Positions 57,472 to 64,000 of a stretch of DNA of 64,000 nt are shown one piece after another. The notes beneath the pieces are model-generated. The model was given only the letters and a program-made list of their open reading frames with translations. It searched no databases and was not told the DNA's origin. The position numbers were made by a program, and so were the translations under genes. Origin of the DNA: Anaerolineales bacterium (GTDB lineage: Bacteria; Chloroflexota; Anaerolineae; Anaerolineales; UBA4823); contig JANXBJ010000001.1 in the NCBI GenBank assembly GCA_025057645.1, positions 554,357-618,356 of the forward strand. Reading direction: 5' to 3'. How positions within the stretch are numbered: the first letter of the stretch is position 1; every line of letters starts with the position of its first letter.

Positions 57472-57498
57472 CCTGATCCTCCGTAGAAAGCACTTGTC

Positions 57499-58836
57499 TC
57501 AAGCCGGGAAAGCACCCAAAACCTCACGGATAATCTCCAACCCTTCATCCAACTGCTCTTTGGTGATCACTAAGGGTGGGATCACAAAGATCATCGATCC
57601 CGTAGGAGAAGCCATGGTGTAGGTAAACAGGCCTCGCTCTTTCAACGCTGCGCCAATCTTCTGCATCACTGGGATGGGCAAGGGCTTTTTGGTCACTCGG
57701 TCCTCAACCAGCTCAATGGTGGAGAACAGGCCGATGTAACGCACGTCTCCGACAAGAGGATAACGCGCCTTGACCTCCTCTAATTGTTCTCCAAGATACT
57801 TGCCGAGATCATAAGCGTTTTCGATCAAGCGTTCTTCCTGATAAACCCGAATGGTTGCCAGGCCCGCCGCACAAGCAAGAGGGTGGCCGCTGTAAGTTAG
57901 GCCACACCAAAGCATTTGGTCTTCAAAGAAATCGGCGATCTTCTGGCGCACAACGACTACCCCCAGAGGGACATAACCGGAGGTGACTCCTTTGGCACTA
58001 GTCAGAATATCCGGAACGACATTCCAGTTGTCCACAGCAAACCACTTCCCTGTTCTCCCCCACCCACTCATCACCTCATCGGAGATCAACAAAATATCAT
58101 ATCGATCGCAGATTTCCCGAATGCGGGGCCAATAGTCATCCGGTGGGACAATCAAGCCATTCGATCCGGTTACACCCTCCATAATGATCGCTGCGATCCG
58201 ATCTGCGCCCTCATAGCGAATGATCTCCTCAACATGGGAGATACACTCTCGGTGACAGGTCTCTCTTGTCCATCCAAAGGGACAGCGATAGCAATAGGGG
58301 TCGAGAAAATGAACTACTCCCGGGATGCCTGGTTCGGCGGCCAAGCGGCGTGGATCGCCGGTAAGGGTAATAGCACCGTGCGTTGCCCCATGATAAGAGC
58401 GATAGCGAGAGAGAATCTTCTGCCTGCCTGTGAAGTGACGAGCGATCTTGATCGCATTCTCATTAGCCTCGGCACCCCCGAGGCAGAAAAAAGTCTTCTT
58501 CAAGTCTCCTGGCGTTACCTCGGCGATCTTCTCGCCGAGTTCTCCGCGCGGCTTGGTTGCCAGTCCCGGATGGGCAAAACACAGCGTCTCTGCTTGTTGT
58601 TTGATTGCCTCGACCACTTTAGGATGTTGATGGCCGATGTTTAGATTCATCAGCTGAGAGGAAAAGTCCAGATACCGTTTTCCATCCGCATCCCAAAAAT
58701 ACACCCCCTGCCCGCGCACGATTGGGATCGGCTGCACTGCGCTTTGAACTGACCAGGAAAATAGGGTGAATTCGCGATTCTTCGCTACGATAGTTTCAGC
58801 TTCAGAGAGTTGGGTTGTCACGTTGCCTCCATTCAA
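57499..58836 (-). CDS. Class III omega-aminotransferase (taurine/beta-alanine type)
   Basis: PLP aminotransferase of 445 residues. K282 in SAKGVTSGYVPLG is the Schiff-base lysine, with ISDEVMSGWGRTGKW and FFCLGGAEANENAIK as cofactor segments. It is most like taurine:pyruvate and beta-alanine:pyruvate aminotransferases, which fits the downstream MmsA-type dehydrogenase. It also has a cysteine group YCYRCPFG...TCHREC (C182, C185, C194, C198) that could bind a metal; whether it does is unknown. Confidence 0.9.
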   Translation of the reverse strand: MNGGNVTTQLSEAETIVAKNREFTLFSWSVQSAVQPIPIVRGQGVYFWDADGKRYLDFSSQLMNLNIGHQHPKVVEAIKQQAETLCFAHPGLATKPRGELGEKIAEVTPGDLKKTFFCLGGAEANENAIKIARHFTGRQKILSRYRSYHGATHGAITLTGDPRRLAAEPGIPGVVHFLDPYCYRCPFGWTRETCHRECISHVEEIIRYEGADRIAAIIMEGVTGSNGLIVPPDDYWPRIREICDRYDILLISDEVMSGWGRTGKWFAVDNWNVVPDILTSAKGVTSGYVPLGVVVVRQKIADFFEDQMLWCGLTYSGHPLACAAGLATIRVYQEERLIENAYDLGKYLGEQLEEVKARYPLVGDVRYIGLFSTIELVEDRVTKKPLPIPVMQKIGAALKERGLFTYTMASPTGSMIFVIPPLVITKEQLDEGLEIIREVLGAFPA

Positions 58837-58848
58837 AATATCGGCTTT

Positions 58849-60147
58849 CTAGCGTGTCGTTTTGATCACTTCCTCCATCACCTCGAGAGTTCGGTCGATC
58901 ACCTCGTCAGTGTGGGAATAGCACAAAAACCATGGCTCACGGGGATCGTGATCGGGCATCACCCCTCGCTCAATCGCTGCTTCAACAATGCGGAGGTAGT
59001 ATTCTTGATCGCTCTGGCTGAAGCTGCGTTGGTCGGTGACCTGCTCAACCCCGATCACGTAAGAGAACATTGCGCCATAGCCATTAACGCAAACCGGAAT
59101 CCCCTGTCTGGCGAAGATGTCTTGAATGCCCTTTTTCAATCGCTTACCGCGTCGCTCAATTTCTTTTAGGATCGGCCGCTCCCTAAGAATTCGCAGCGTC
59201 GCGTGAGCCGCTGCAACACCGCATTTGTTATTGTTGAACGTTCCTCCTTGCGCCACCCCCTTTCCGATTATCGACATGATTTCTCGCTTTCCCCCAAACG
59301 CAGCTAACGGATAACCGTTGGCAATGGACTTGGCATAAGTGGCCAAATCGGGCATAACTCCATAAAATTCCTGAGCACCCCCGTTAGCGATCCGAAAACC
59401 GGTTTTCACTTCGTCCAGGATCATCACACAACCGTATTCGTCGCACCTCCTCCGGATATGGTTGAGGAAACCGGGCAAGGGTTCGATCGCTGCGCAGTTC
59501 CCCATGCACGGTTCCACAATCACGGCCGCAATTTGCTCTCCGTAGCTGCGCATCACCTTGTCAAAAATTTCAAAGTCGTTAAATGGCACAGTGAGGATAA
59601 GCTCCCCTAGTGCGCGTGGGATTCCCGAGCTTGCCGGAACGGGAATTGGACTGTTCCGGTTTCCGTACACCTCAGCAGGGCTGTAGGTTGACCAGAGCGT
59701 ATAATCCTGAAACCCATGATACATCCCTTCAAACTTCAAAATCTTTTCCCGCCCGGTATAGGCCCGCGCCACACGAATAGCATGCATTGTCGCTTCAGTT
59801 CCTGAACAGGCAAAGCGCACCATCTCCACCGCCGGACACATCTCTACCATCATTTCGGCGATTTCGATTTCCAATTCAACTGTCATCGCAGCCATCGTGC
59901 CGCGACTAATTTCACTCTTGACGAACTCATCCACTTCTGGATAGGAGTGTCCCAAAATGATCGGGCCAAACCCGAGGCGGTAATCTATATATTGGTTTCC
60001 ATCCACATCCCAAAGGTAACATCCCTGAGCCTTTTCCATATACGGTGTAATCCCCTCCCCCCAGTAACGAAAGTTGGAATTCACCCCTAAGGGCAGATAG
60101 CGTTTGGCACGCTCCTGCAAGGCTTTGCTCTTCGGCAAGTGGATCAT
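58849..60147 (-). CDS. Glutamate-1-semialdehyde aminomutase-like class III enzyme
   Basis: PLP enzyme of 432 residues related to HemL. K273 in TYAKSIANGYPLAAFGG, FACSGTEATMHAIRVARAYTG (in part ACSGTEATMHAIR) and ILDEVKTGFR are the signatures. Cluster context and the absence of heme genes argue for an amino acid or amine aminotransferase and not for tetrapyrrole synthesis. The ATG at 60147 has GGAGG 7 bases upstream; the frame start at 60168 lacks one. It is 28 bp after the Lrp gene in the same direction. Confidence 0.88.
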   Translation of the reverse strand: MIHLPKSKALQERAKRYLPLGVNSNFRYWGEGITPYMEKAQGCYLWDVDGNQYIDYRLGFGPIILGHSYPEVDEFVKSEISRGTMAAMTVELEIEIAEMMVEMCPAVEMVRFACSGTEATMHAIRVARAYTGREKILKFEGMYHGFQDYTLWSTYSPAEVYGNRNSPIPVPASSGIPRALGELILTVPFNDFEIFDKVMRSYGEQIAAVIVEPCMGNCAAIEPLPGFLNHIRRRCDEYGCVMILDEVKTGFRIANGGAQEFYGVMPDLATYAKSIANGYPLAAFGGKREIMSIIGKGVAQGGTFNNNKCGVAAAHATLRILRERPILKEIERRGKRLKKGIQDIFARQGIPVCVNGYGAMFSYVIGVEQVTDQRSFSQSDQEYYLRIVEAAIERGVMPDHDPREPWFLCYSHTDEVIDRTLEVMEEVIKTTR

Positions 60148-60175
60148 CTCACACCCTCCGAATGTCAAGAATTGC

Positions 60176-60652
60176 TTATTCTCTGGGTTCGCACACTTCT
60201 AAGGGAATAGACCACTGATAAACGTCTTTCAAAACTGCCGGCACAATTGAGGTAACTGTCTTACGCACACCGGGGGTTTTTCCAATCACTTCGGTGACAA
60301 ACTGATACACTTCCTCATTGCTTCGAGCGATGATCTGAACACTTACGTCCGTTTCTCCGATCGCATACGCGACATAACTGATACAACTGTATTCAGTCAT
60401 TTTCCGAGCCACTTCTTGGATACAATCAGCCTCGACCTCCACCATAACGTCTGCCACCACCCCGAATCCCAAACTCTTCGGATTAACAATGGCTCGGACG
60501 CGGATAATCTCCCGCTCAAATAATTTTTCTAACCGATAGCGCACTGAACGTTCGGAGATGCCTAATCGCCGCGCAATTTCACTGCAACTTAACCGCCCAT
60601 CCTCGATCAGTAGATCGACTATTTTTTTGTCGATGATGTCTACTTTCGACAT
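60176..60652 (-). CDS. Lrp/AsnC-family transcriptional regulator
   Basis: Amino-acid-responsive regulator of 158 residues. The N-terminal helix-turn-helix (about 5-50) is DKKIVDLLIEDGRLSCSEIA and RLGISERSVRYRLEKL (parts), followed by a RAM effector domain (about 65-145, VMVEVEADCIQEVARKM, GETDVSVQIIA). It heads the catabolic cluster and is likely to control it and itself. Start ATG 60652; a TTG nine bases earlier is less likely. Confidence 0.92.
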   Translation of the reverse strand: MSKVDIIDKKIVDLLIEDGRLSCSEIARRLGISERSVRYRLEKLFEREIIRVRAIVNPKSLGFGVVADVMVEVEADCIQEVARKMTEYSCISYVAYAIGETDVSVQIIARSNEEVYQFVTEVIGKTPGVRKTVTSIVPAVLKDVYQWSIPLEVCEPRE

Positions 60653-60683
60653 GAATTTCAAAAAATTACGTCAGATTCTAACA

Positions 60684-60715
60684 AGAATTATATAACAGAA
60701 TTCTCCATAACTCAA
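60684..60715 (-). promoter_or_regulatory. Promoter and candidate operator of the Lrp-led operon
   Basis: On the minus strand, TTGAGT (60715-60710) and TATAAT (60692-60687) are 17 bases apart. The inverted repeat AGAATT (60684-60689)...AATTCT (60699-60704), 9-base spacer, covers the -10 box, a plausible autoregulatory site for the Lrp protein. Confidence 0.65.
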
Positions 60716-60803
60716 GTGACGAAAGTCATGGTAGCTGAAAACCCAAACCCGTTTCCCTATCCCCCATCTATTTGCACCCTTATGCTGATAAAGAGCAATA
60801 AAT

Positions 60804-60838
60804 AAAAAAACCGCTTTGGCCTCCTTAGACCAAAGCGG
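60804..60838 (-). terminator. Intrinsic terminator of the BMP lipoprotein gene
   Basis: On the minus strand CCGCTTTGG and CCAAAGCGG form a perfect 9-bp stem with a 10-base loop, followed by seven T residues. Confidence 0.93.
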
Positions 60839-60854
60839 ACGTTAAACCTACACC

Positions 60855-61853
60855 TTATTGTTCAAAACGCTCGATAACCAGCTTTCCGGACAAGATCTCT
60901 CCCTGAACCTGATTGACATATTCTCCGACTTCTGCGGGAACATTCTCCCGAAGCGGTGCTAGAGCCACCGCCCCGCTCTCCAGCCCATACAGGTAGGCTT
61001 TCCCCTCAAACTTACCCTCTTTTATTGCCTTTGCTACCTCAAAGATGGCTTTTGAAATGTCTTGGATTGCACTCGTGAGAATCAAATCCGGCGCAATCCG
61101 ATATTGATCGAAAATGCAACCGATTAACTTGACTTGCGACTCCCTAGCAGCTTGGTGAATCCCCGTCATTGCCTGGTCCACGTAGTAGTAAATTACATCT
61201 ACACCTTGCGCAGCCATATCCTCGGTGGATTGTCTACCTAAGTTGGCGTCATTGAAATCACCTAGATAAGTAGCCAGAACTTCAATATTCGGGTTCACAT
61301 ACCTAGCTCCCTGCTCGAAACCCTTGCCGTTACGGATGACCGGCAAGATTTCTAAACCTCCAATGTAGCCCACCTTACCTGTTTTTGACACCTTTGCCGC
61401 CACAACGCCGGCAAGAAAAGAGACCTGCTCATCAAACAAGGCTACCGAAGCAAGATTCGAAGCGGTATATGCTCCATTGACTACCACGAACTTACTCTGG
61501 GGGAATTCCGGAGCTACCCGCTTCGAGGGCTCAGAGAACTGGTCACCATGAGCTATGATTAGCGAGTATCCTTGACTTGCAAAGCTACGCAAAGCTTCTT
61601 CCCAATCTGAAGAGGGAACACGTTGGAGATAAGCCGTTTCTACATCGAGTTCGCTTTCGATTCGCTGCAGACCAGCGAATCCAGCCTCATTCCAAGACTT
61701 GTCGTTAACTGAACCAGGGAATACCATGGCTACCCGAAAGGAAACTTGCCCCGCTGCGCTTCCAGGAAGATCATCAGCAGCTTGCGGTGAGCTACAAGAA
61801 GCTAGGATCAGGCCAAGGAGAGTTGCAAGCATGATCAAGGTTTTCCGAAGCAT
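60855..61853 (-). CDS. BMP-family substrate-binding lipoprotein
   Basis: Extracellular binding lipoprotein of the basic membrane protein (PnrA/Med) family, 332 residues. Lipobox LASC (about 16-19); the mature part has VAMVFPGSVNDKSWNEAGFAG (in part, GSVNDKSWNEAG), FSEPSKRVAPEFPQSKFVVV in part, GYIGGLEILPVIRNGKGFEQG in part (VGYIGGLE) and the hinge typical of nucleoside- or purine-binding relatives. Most relatives feed an ABC importer, which is not present here. A TATAAT (minus strand 61950-61945) and a small hairpin (61891-61909) lie in its leader. Ligand not known. Confidence 0.88.
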   Translation of the reverse strand: MLRKTLIMLATLLGLILASCSSPQAADDLPGSAAGQVSFRVAMVFPGSVNDKSWNEAGFAGLQRIESELDVETAYLQRVPSSDWEEALRSFASQGYSLIIAHGDQFSEPSKRVAPEFPQSKFVVVNGAYTASNLASVALFDEQVSFLAGVVAAKVSKTGKVGYIGGLEILPVIRNGKGFEQGARYVNPNIEVLATYLGDFNDANLGRQSTEDMAAQGVDVIYYYVDQAMTGIHQAARESQVKLIGCIFDQYRIAPDLILTSAIQDISKAIFEVAKAIKEGKFEGKAYLYGLESGAVALAPLRENVPAEVGEYVNQVQGEILSGKLVIERFEQ

Positions 61854-62178
61854 CGATTCTTTCTCCTGCTAGGACAGTTGGGATTCTTTACGGTCAGTCA
61901 TCACTGCCGACTCGATGAACACCAAAAAGCAGAGGTTTGCGAAGATTATAACACATTAAGAAGTTCCAGCGAAAGCCGACTTTAGCACCGCCCAGGCCAG
62001 TGATTTTGAGTCCTTCCCGGCAAACACCTCACCAAACCCTTGATCACGCTCCGTAAAGTTTTCGGAACGACAAAAAATCATGTTCGTCAGAACAACGCCT
62101 GTAACGGGGATTATATGGTAAAATTCCAGCCGAATAAGATCCTATAGCCAAATTCATCAGGATCATATAAGGCTACCA
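61854..62178. other. 325-bp divergent intergenic region
   Basis: It holds a -10-like TATAAT on the minus strand (61950-61945) for the BMP gene and a TAAAAT (62119-62124) on the plus strand for the small membrane gene. A stem CGG-CAGT/ACTG-CCG at 61891-61909 lies in the minus-strand leader. No known riboswitch pattern or gene was recognised. Confidence 0.35.
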
Positions 62179-62574
62179 GTGCAAAAGAAAACCTCCCCTC
62201 GCTCCTATGTATATGCTTTTTCTATAGCCGGTTTGCTTATCTTACTTGTGCTCGTTTTTTCAACCTATTGGCTGATTACCAACGAGGAGAAAACCGCTCT
62301 TATTCGAGACATATTGATTATCCTAATCGGATTTGAATTCTTACTCCTGGGCGTTGCGTTAATTCTCCTCGTCATCCAACTAGCACGCCTGATCAACTTA
62401 CTCCAGAACGAAATAAAGCCAATTCTTGACTCGACCAACGAAACGGTGAATACCCTCAAGGGAACGACTGCGTTCTTAAGCGAAAACCTTGTAGAACCCG
62501 TGATCAAGCTCAATGAATATGTTGCTGGCCTGCAGCGGCTATTACAAATCACCGGTATAACAAAGAAGAAATAA
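62179..62574 (+). CDS. Small membrane protein, DUF948-like
   Basis: A 131-residue protein with two membrane helices (about 10-33 and 42-67) and a helical C-terminus rich in Asn and Thr (NEIKPILDSTNETVNTLKGT) that resembles the DUF948/general stress membrane proteins. The start is GTG at 62179. It is followed 21 bp later by a YtxH protein, a common pairing. Function unknown, possibly envelope stress or membrane organisation. Confidence 0.7.
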   Translation: MQKKTSPRSYVYAFSIAGLLILLVLVFSTYWLITNEEKTALIRDILIILIGFEFLLLGVALILLVIQLARLINLLQNEIKPILDSTNETVNTLKGTTAFLSENLVEPVIKLNEYVAGLQRLLQITGITKKK

Positions 62575-62595
62575 ACCACCCTAGGAGAGTGAACA

Positions 62596-63015
62596 ATGTC
62601 TGATCGCGAGAGTGACTTCAGCGCATTCCTTGCCGGGTTCGTTCTCGGCGGATTAATCGGGGCGGCGATTGCTCTGCTCTATGCCCCTCAATCGGGCGAG
62701 GAGACCCGAACTCTGATTCGGGAGAAGAGCATTGAACTTAAAGACAAGGCCCTCGAATCCGCTGAGGAGGCACGCATCCGAGCCGAAAAAGCCCTTGAAG
62801 AAGCCCGCGTCAAGGCCGAGAAAGCTCTGGCCGAAACCCGACAACGCGCCGAAGAGTTGGCCGAACTCACCCGTCAACGGGCTATCGAACTCCAACAACG
62901 GGGTCAAGAGCTTCTCGAGGAGCAGAAGGCAAAACTGGAGCAAACTTTAGAAGCAGGGAAAAAGGCTTTCAAAAAGACATCTGACGAAGGGGAGACTCCT
63001 GCTCCTTCTGCCTAA
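62596..63015 (+). CDS. YtxH-domain general-stress-type protein
   Basis: A 139-residue protein with an N-terminal glycine-rich membrane helix (about 9-27, FLAGFVLGGLIGAAIALLY), the YtxH marker APQSGEETR, and a long Ala/Glu/Arg/Lys coiled coil (about 40-125) with repeated AEEARxRAEKALEEA-like heptads. YtxH proteins are membrane-attached and stress-induced in Bacillus. Pairs with the preceding membrane gene. Confidence 0.85.
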   Translation: MSDRESDFSAFLAGFVLGGLIGAAIALLYAPQSGEETRTLIREKSIELKDKALESAEEARIRAEKALEEARVKAEKALAETRQRAEELAELTRQRAIELQQRGQELLEEQKAKLEQTLEAGKKAFKKTSDEGETPAPSA

Positions 63016-63115
63016 TCCCTTCTAGAGTCGGACGAGGCAAGACGAAACAGGACGGCTAAGAATCCGTTCTATCTTGTCTTGTCTCTAGGTCTCAACTCTC
63101 GCTCTTTGTGAAAAC

Positions 63116-64000
63116 TTACCTGCTCAAGCGACTGAAGATTTCGGGAATCGCTTCGAGCACATCCGAAGCCAGGACGCAGCGGGAAGTCCCCAACTTCTGG
63201 GCCGCCAATAAACCAGCCTGGCCATGAATCCACACACCACTCGCAGCGGCTTCAAAGGCATTCATCCCTTGCGCCCTAAGCCCACCGATCAAACCCGCCA
63301 GCACATCCCCGGTTCCTGCTCGAGCCAATGCCGAAGTAGCGATCGGGCTAACCGCCGTCCGGCCGCCGGGCTCGGCGATCACACTAAAAGCCCCCTTGAG
63401 GACGACAACCTGCCCCCATTGTTGGGCAAACTGCTCTGCCACCCGAATGCGTTCGGCTTGGATCTCAGCCACCTTCAACCCCGTTAGCACACCCATCTCT
63501 CCCGGATGAGGGGTCAAGACGGTCTCCCGGGGCAGCTTTTGATACCAGTATTGATCCTGAACCAGCAGTTTCAGGCCGTCGGCATCGATAACAAGACGGG
63601 TGAGGTTCTGCTGACCAAGCTCAAGTAAACCCTTTATCAATCCGGATGGCCCGGAATGCAAGCCAAAGCCAGGCCCAACCACTGAGGCCTCCGCTGTCTT
63701 CAACCGCTCTGCGAGAAACGGCAGGGAAGCCTCAGAAAGAAACCCTCCTTGCTCTGGAAGGACCAACCAAGTTGCTTCTGGAAGATGCCCGGCTAGGGAT
63801 TGATATACCGAGCGCACCACTCCCAAGGTCACCAAACCGGCTCCGGATAGGTAAGCAGCTTTGGCAGCCAAGTAGGCAGCTCCGGTAAAATTTTCGCTGC
63901 CGGCTATGATCAGCACCGTTCCAAAAGTTCCCTTGTGGGAGTCATCCGGGCGCCTTGGCAGCCTTTCTTGCACCCACCGATCGTCGATGACAAAGCGAGA
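63116..64000 (-). CDS. NAD(P)H-hydrate dehydratase part of an Nnr-type gene, partial
   Basis: ADP/ATP-dependent repair enzyme that returns damaged NAD(P)H hydrates to NAD(P)H. The visible part has the carbohydrate-kinase-type fold: SHKGTFGTVLIIAGSENF, VVGPGFG, VIDADGL, LTPHPGEMGVLTG, VVLKGAFSVI and ARAGTGDVLAGLIGG, the last being the nucleotide site. The frame stays open to the window edge (64000), reading SRFVIDDRWVQERLP upstream of the SHKGTFG start, so the gene is likely the C-terminal half of a bifunctional epimerase/dehydratase. A GTG at 63973 would give a stand-alone enzyme. Confidence 0.9.
   Translation of the reverse strand, partial: SRFVIDDRWVQERLPRRPDDSHKGTFGTVLIIAGSENFTGAAYLAAKAAYLSGAGLVTLGVVRSVYQSLAGHLPEATWLVLPEQGGFLSEASLPFLAERLKTAEASVVGPGFGLHSGPSGLIKGLLELGQQNLTRLVIDADGLKLLVQDQYWYQKLPRETVLTPHPGEMGVLTGLKVAEIQAERIRVAEQFAQQWGQVVVLKGAFSVIAEPGGRTAVSPIATSALARAGTGDVLAGLIGGLRAQGMNAFEAAASGVWIHGQAGLLAAQKLGTSRCVLASDVLEAIPEIFSRLSR

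Noticed and set aside
57916..58644. 242-codon plus-strand open frame
   Set aside because: Mirror of the aminotransferase on the opposite strand; no ribosome site and no protein-like pattern.
58849..60147. hemL (heme synthesis) assignment
   Set aside because: The fold matches, but no other tetrapyrrole gene is near and it sits under an Lrp regulator with three other catabolic aminotransferases.
61854..62178. Riboswitch before the BMP lipoprotein gene
   Set aside because: A purine or related riboswitch was considered because of the gene family, but only one small hairpin and no conserved junction sequence could be found.

Overview
The window reads as chromosomal DNA of a free-living bacterium, most likely a member of Chloroflexota close to Anaerolineae. 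This is inferred from gene content and protein style and was not tested by a search. Pointers are lipoproteins with Thr/Pro-rich linkers, SufU-type Fe-S assembly, class I SAM and HdrD-like proteins of anaerobic type, tungsten aldehyde oxidoreductases, and no outer-membrane biogenesis genes. Heme A synthase sits beside anaerobic enzymes, which suggests a facultative or microaerobic lifestyle. Nearly all DNA is coding. No IS element, prophage, CRISPR array, rRNA or tRNA was seen; the one structural RNA found is a tmRNA.

Layout. 1-4.2 kb: the 3' part of an unrecognised gene, then, on the minus strand, cysS followed by two CooC-like nickel-insertion ATPases. 4.4-6.1 kb: a NarL-type two-component pair. 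6.4-11.3 kb: an operon for a cytochrome b6/subunit IV/Rieske complex joined to a membrane-anchored HdrD-like Fe-S protein and an FrhB/FdhB-like flavo-Fe-S protein, closed by a terminator. 11.4-12.9 kb: small membrane and helical proteins and an ECF sigma factor with a candidate membrane partner. 12.9-13.3 kb: tmRNA with a strong promoter. 13.4-18.8 kb (minus): rlmI, an alpha-oxoamine synthase, ligA, ctaA. 19.0-26.2 kb: a phosphate regulon (phoB, phoR, pstS, pstC, pstA, pstB, phoU) with Pho-box-like repeats. 26.4-27.2 kb: a methyltransferase.

27.2-34.3 kb: the operon sufC-sufB-sufD-orf101-sufS-sufU-Rieske ferredoxin (minus), divergent from a SufR-type repressor and a SufT-like gene. The two opposed promoters share one inverted repeat that contains both -35 boxes. 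34.5-37.7 kb: cell-wall amidase, L,D-transpeptidase, an unknown protein and a thioredoxin-TPR protein. 37.7-41.9 kb: rpmF, fabD, fabG, an Asp23-family gene, nusB, tatB and tatC behind a strong promoter with a structured leader. 42.0-44.5 kb: a large secreted multidomain lipoprotein ending at a terminator.

44.5-60.7 kb: a long minus-strand catabolic cluster headed by an Lrp regulator. It holds four class III aminotransferases, a methylmalonate/malonate semialdehyde dehydrogenase, two sodium:solute symporters, a saccharopine-dehydrogenase-family enzyme, two aldehyde:ferredoxin oxidoreductases and a MoaD/ThiS protein. Together these could import amino compounds, deaminate them to (semi)aldehydes and oxidise those either to acyl-CoA or, with ferredoxin as acceptor, to acids. 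60.8-64 kb: a BMP-family lipoprotein, two small membrane/coiled-coil proteins, and the 3' part of an NAD(P)H-hydrate repair gene that leaves the window.

The two best candidates for undescribed biology are the b6/Rieske-Hdr-FrhB operon and the aminotransferase/AOR cluster.
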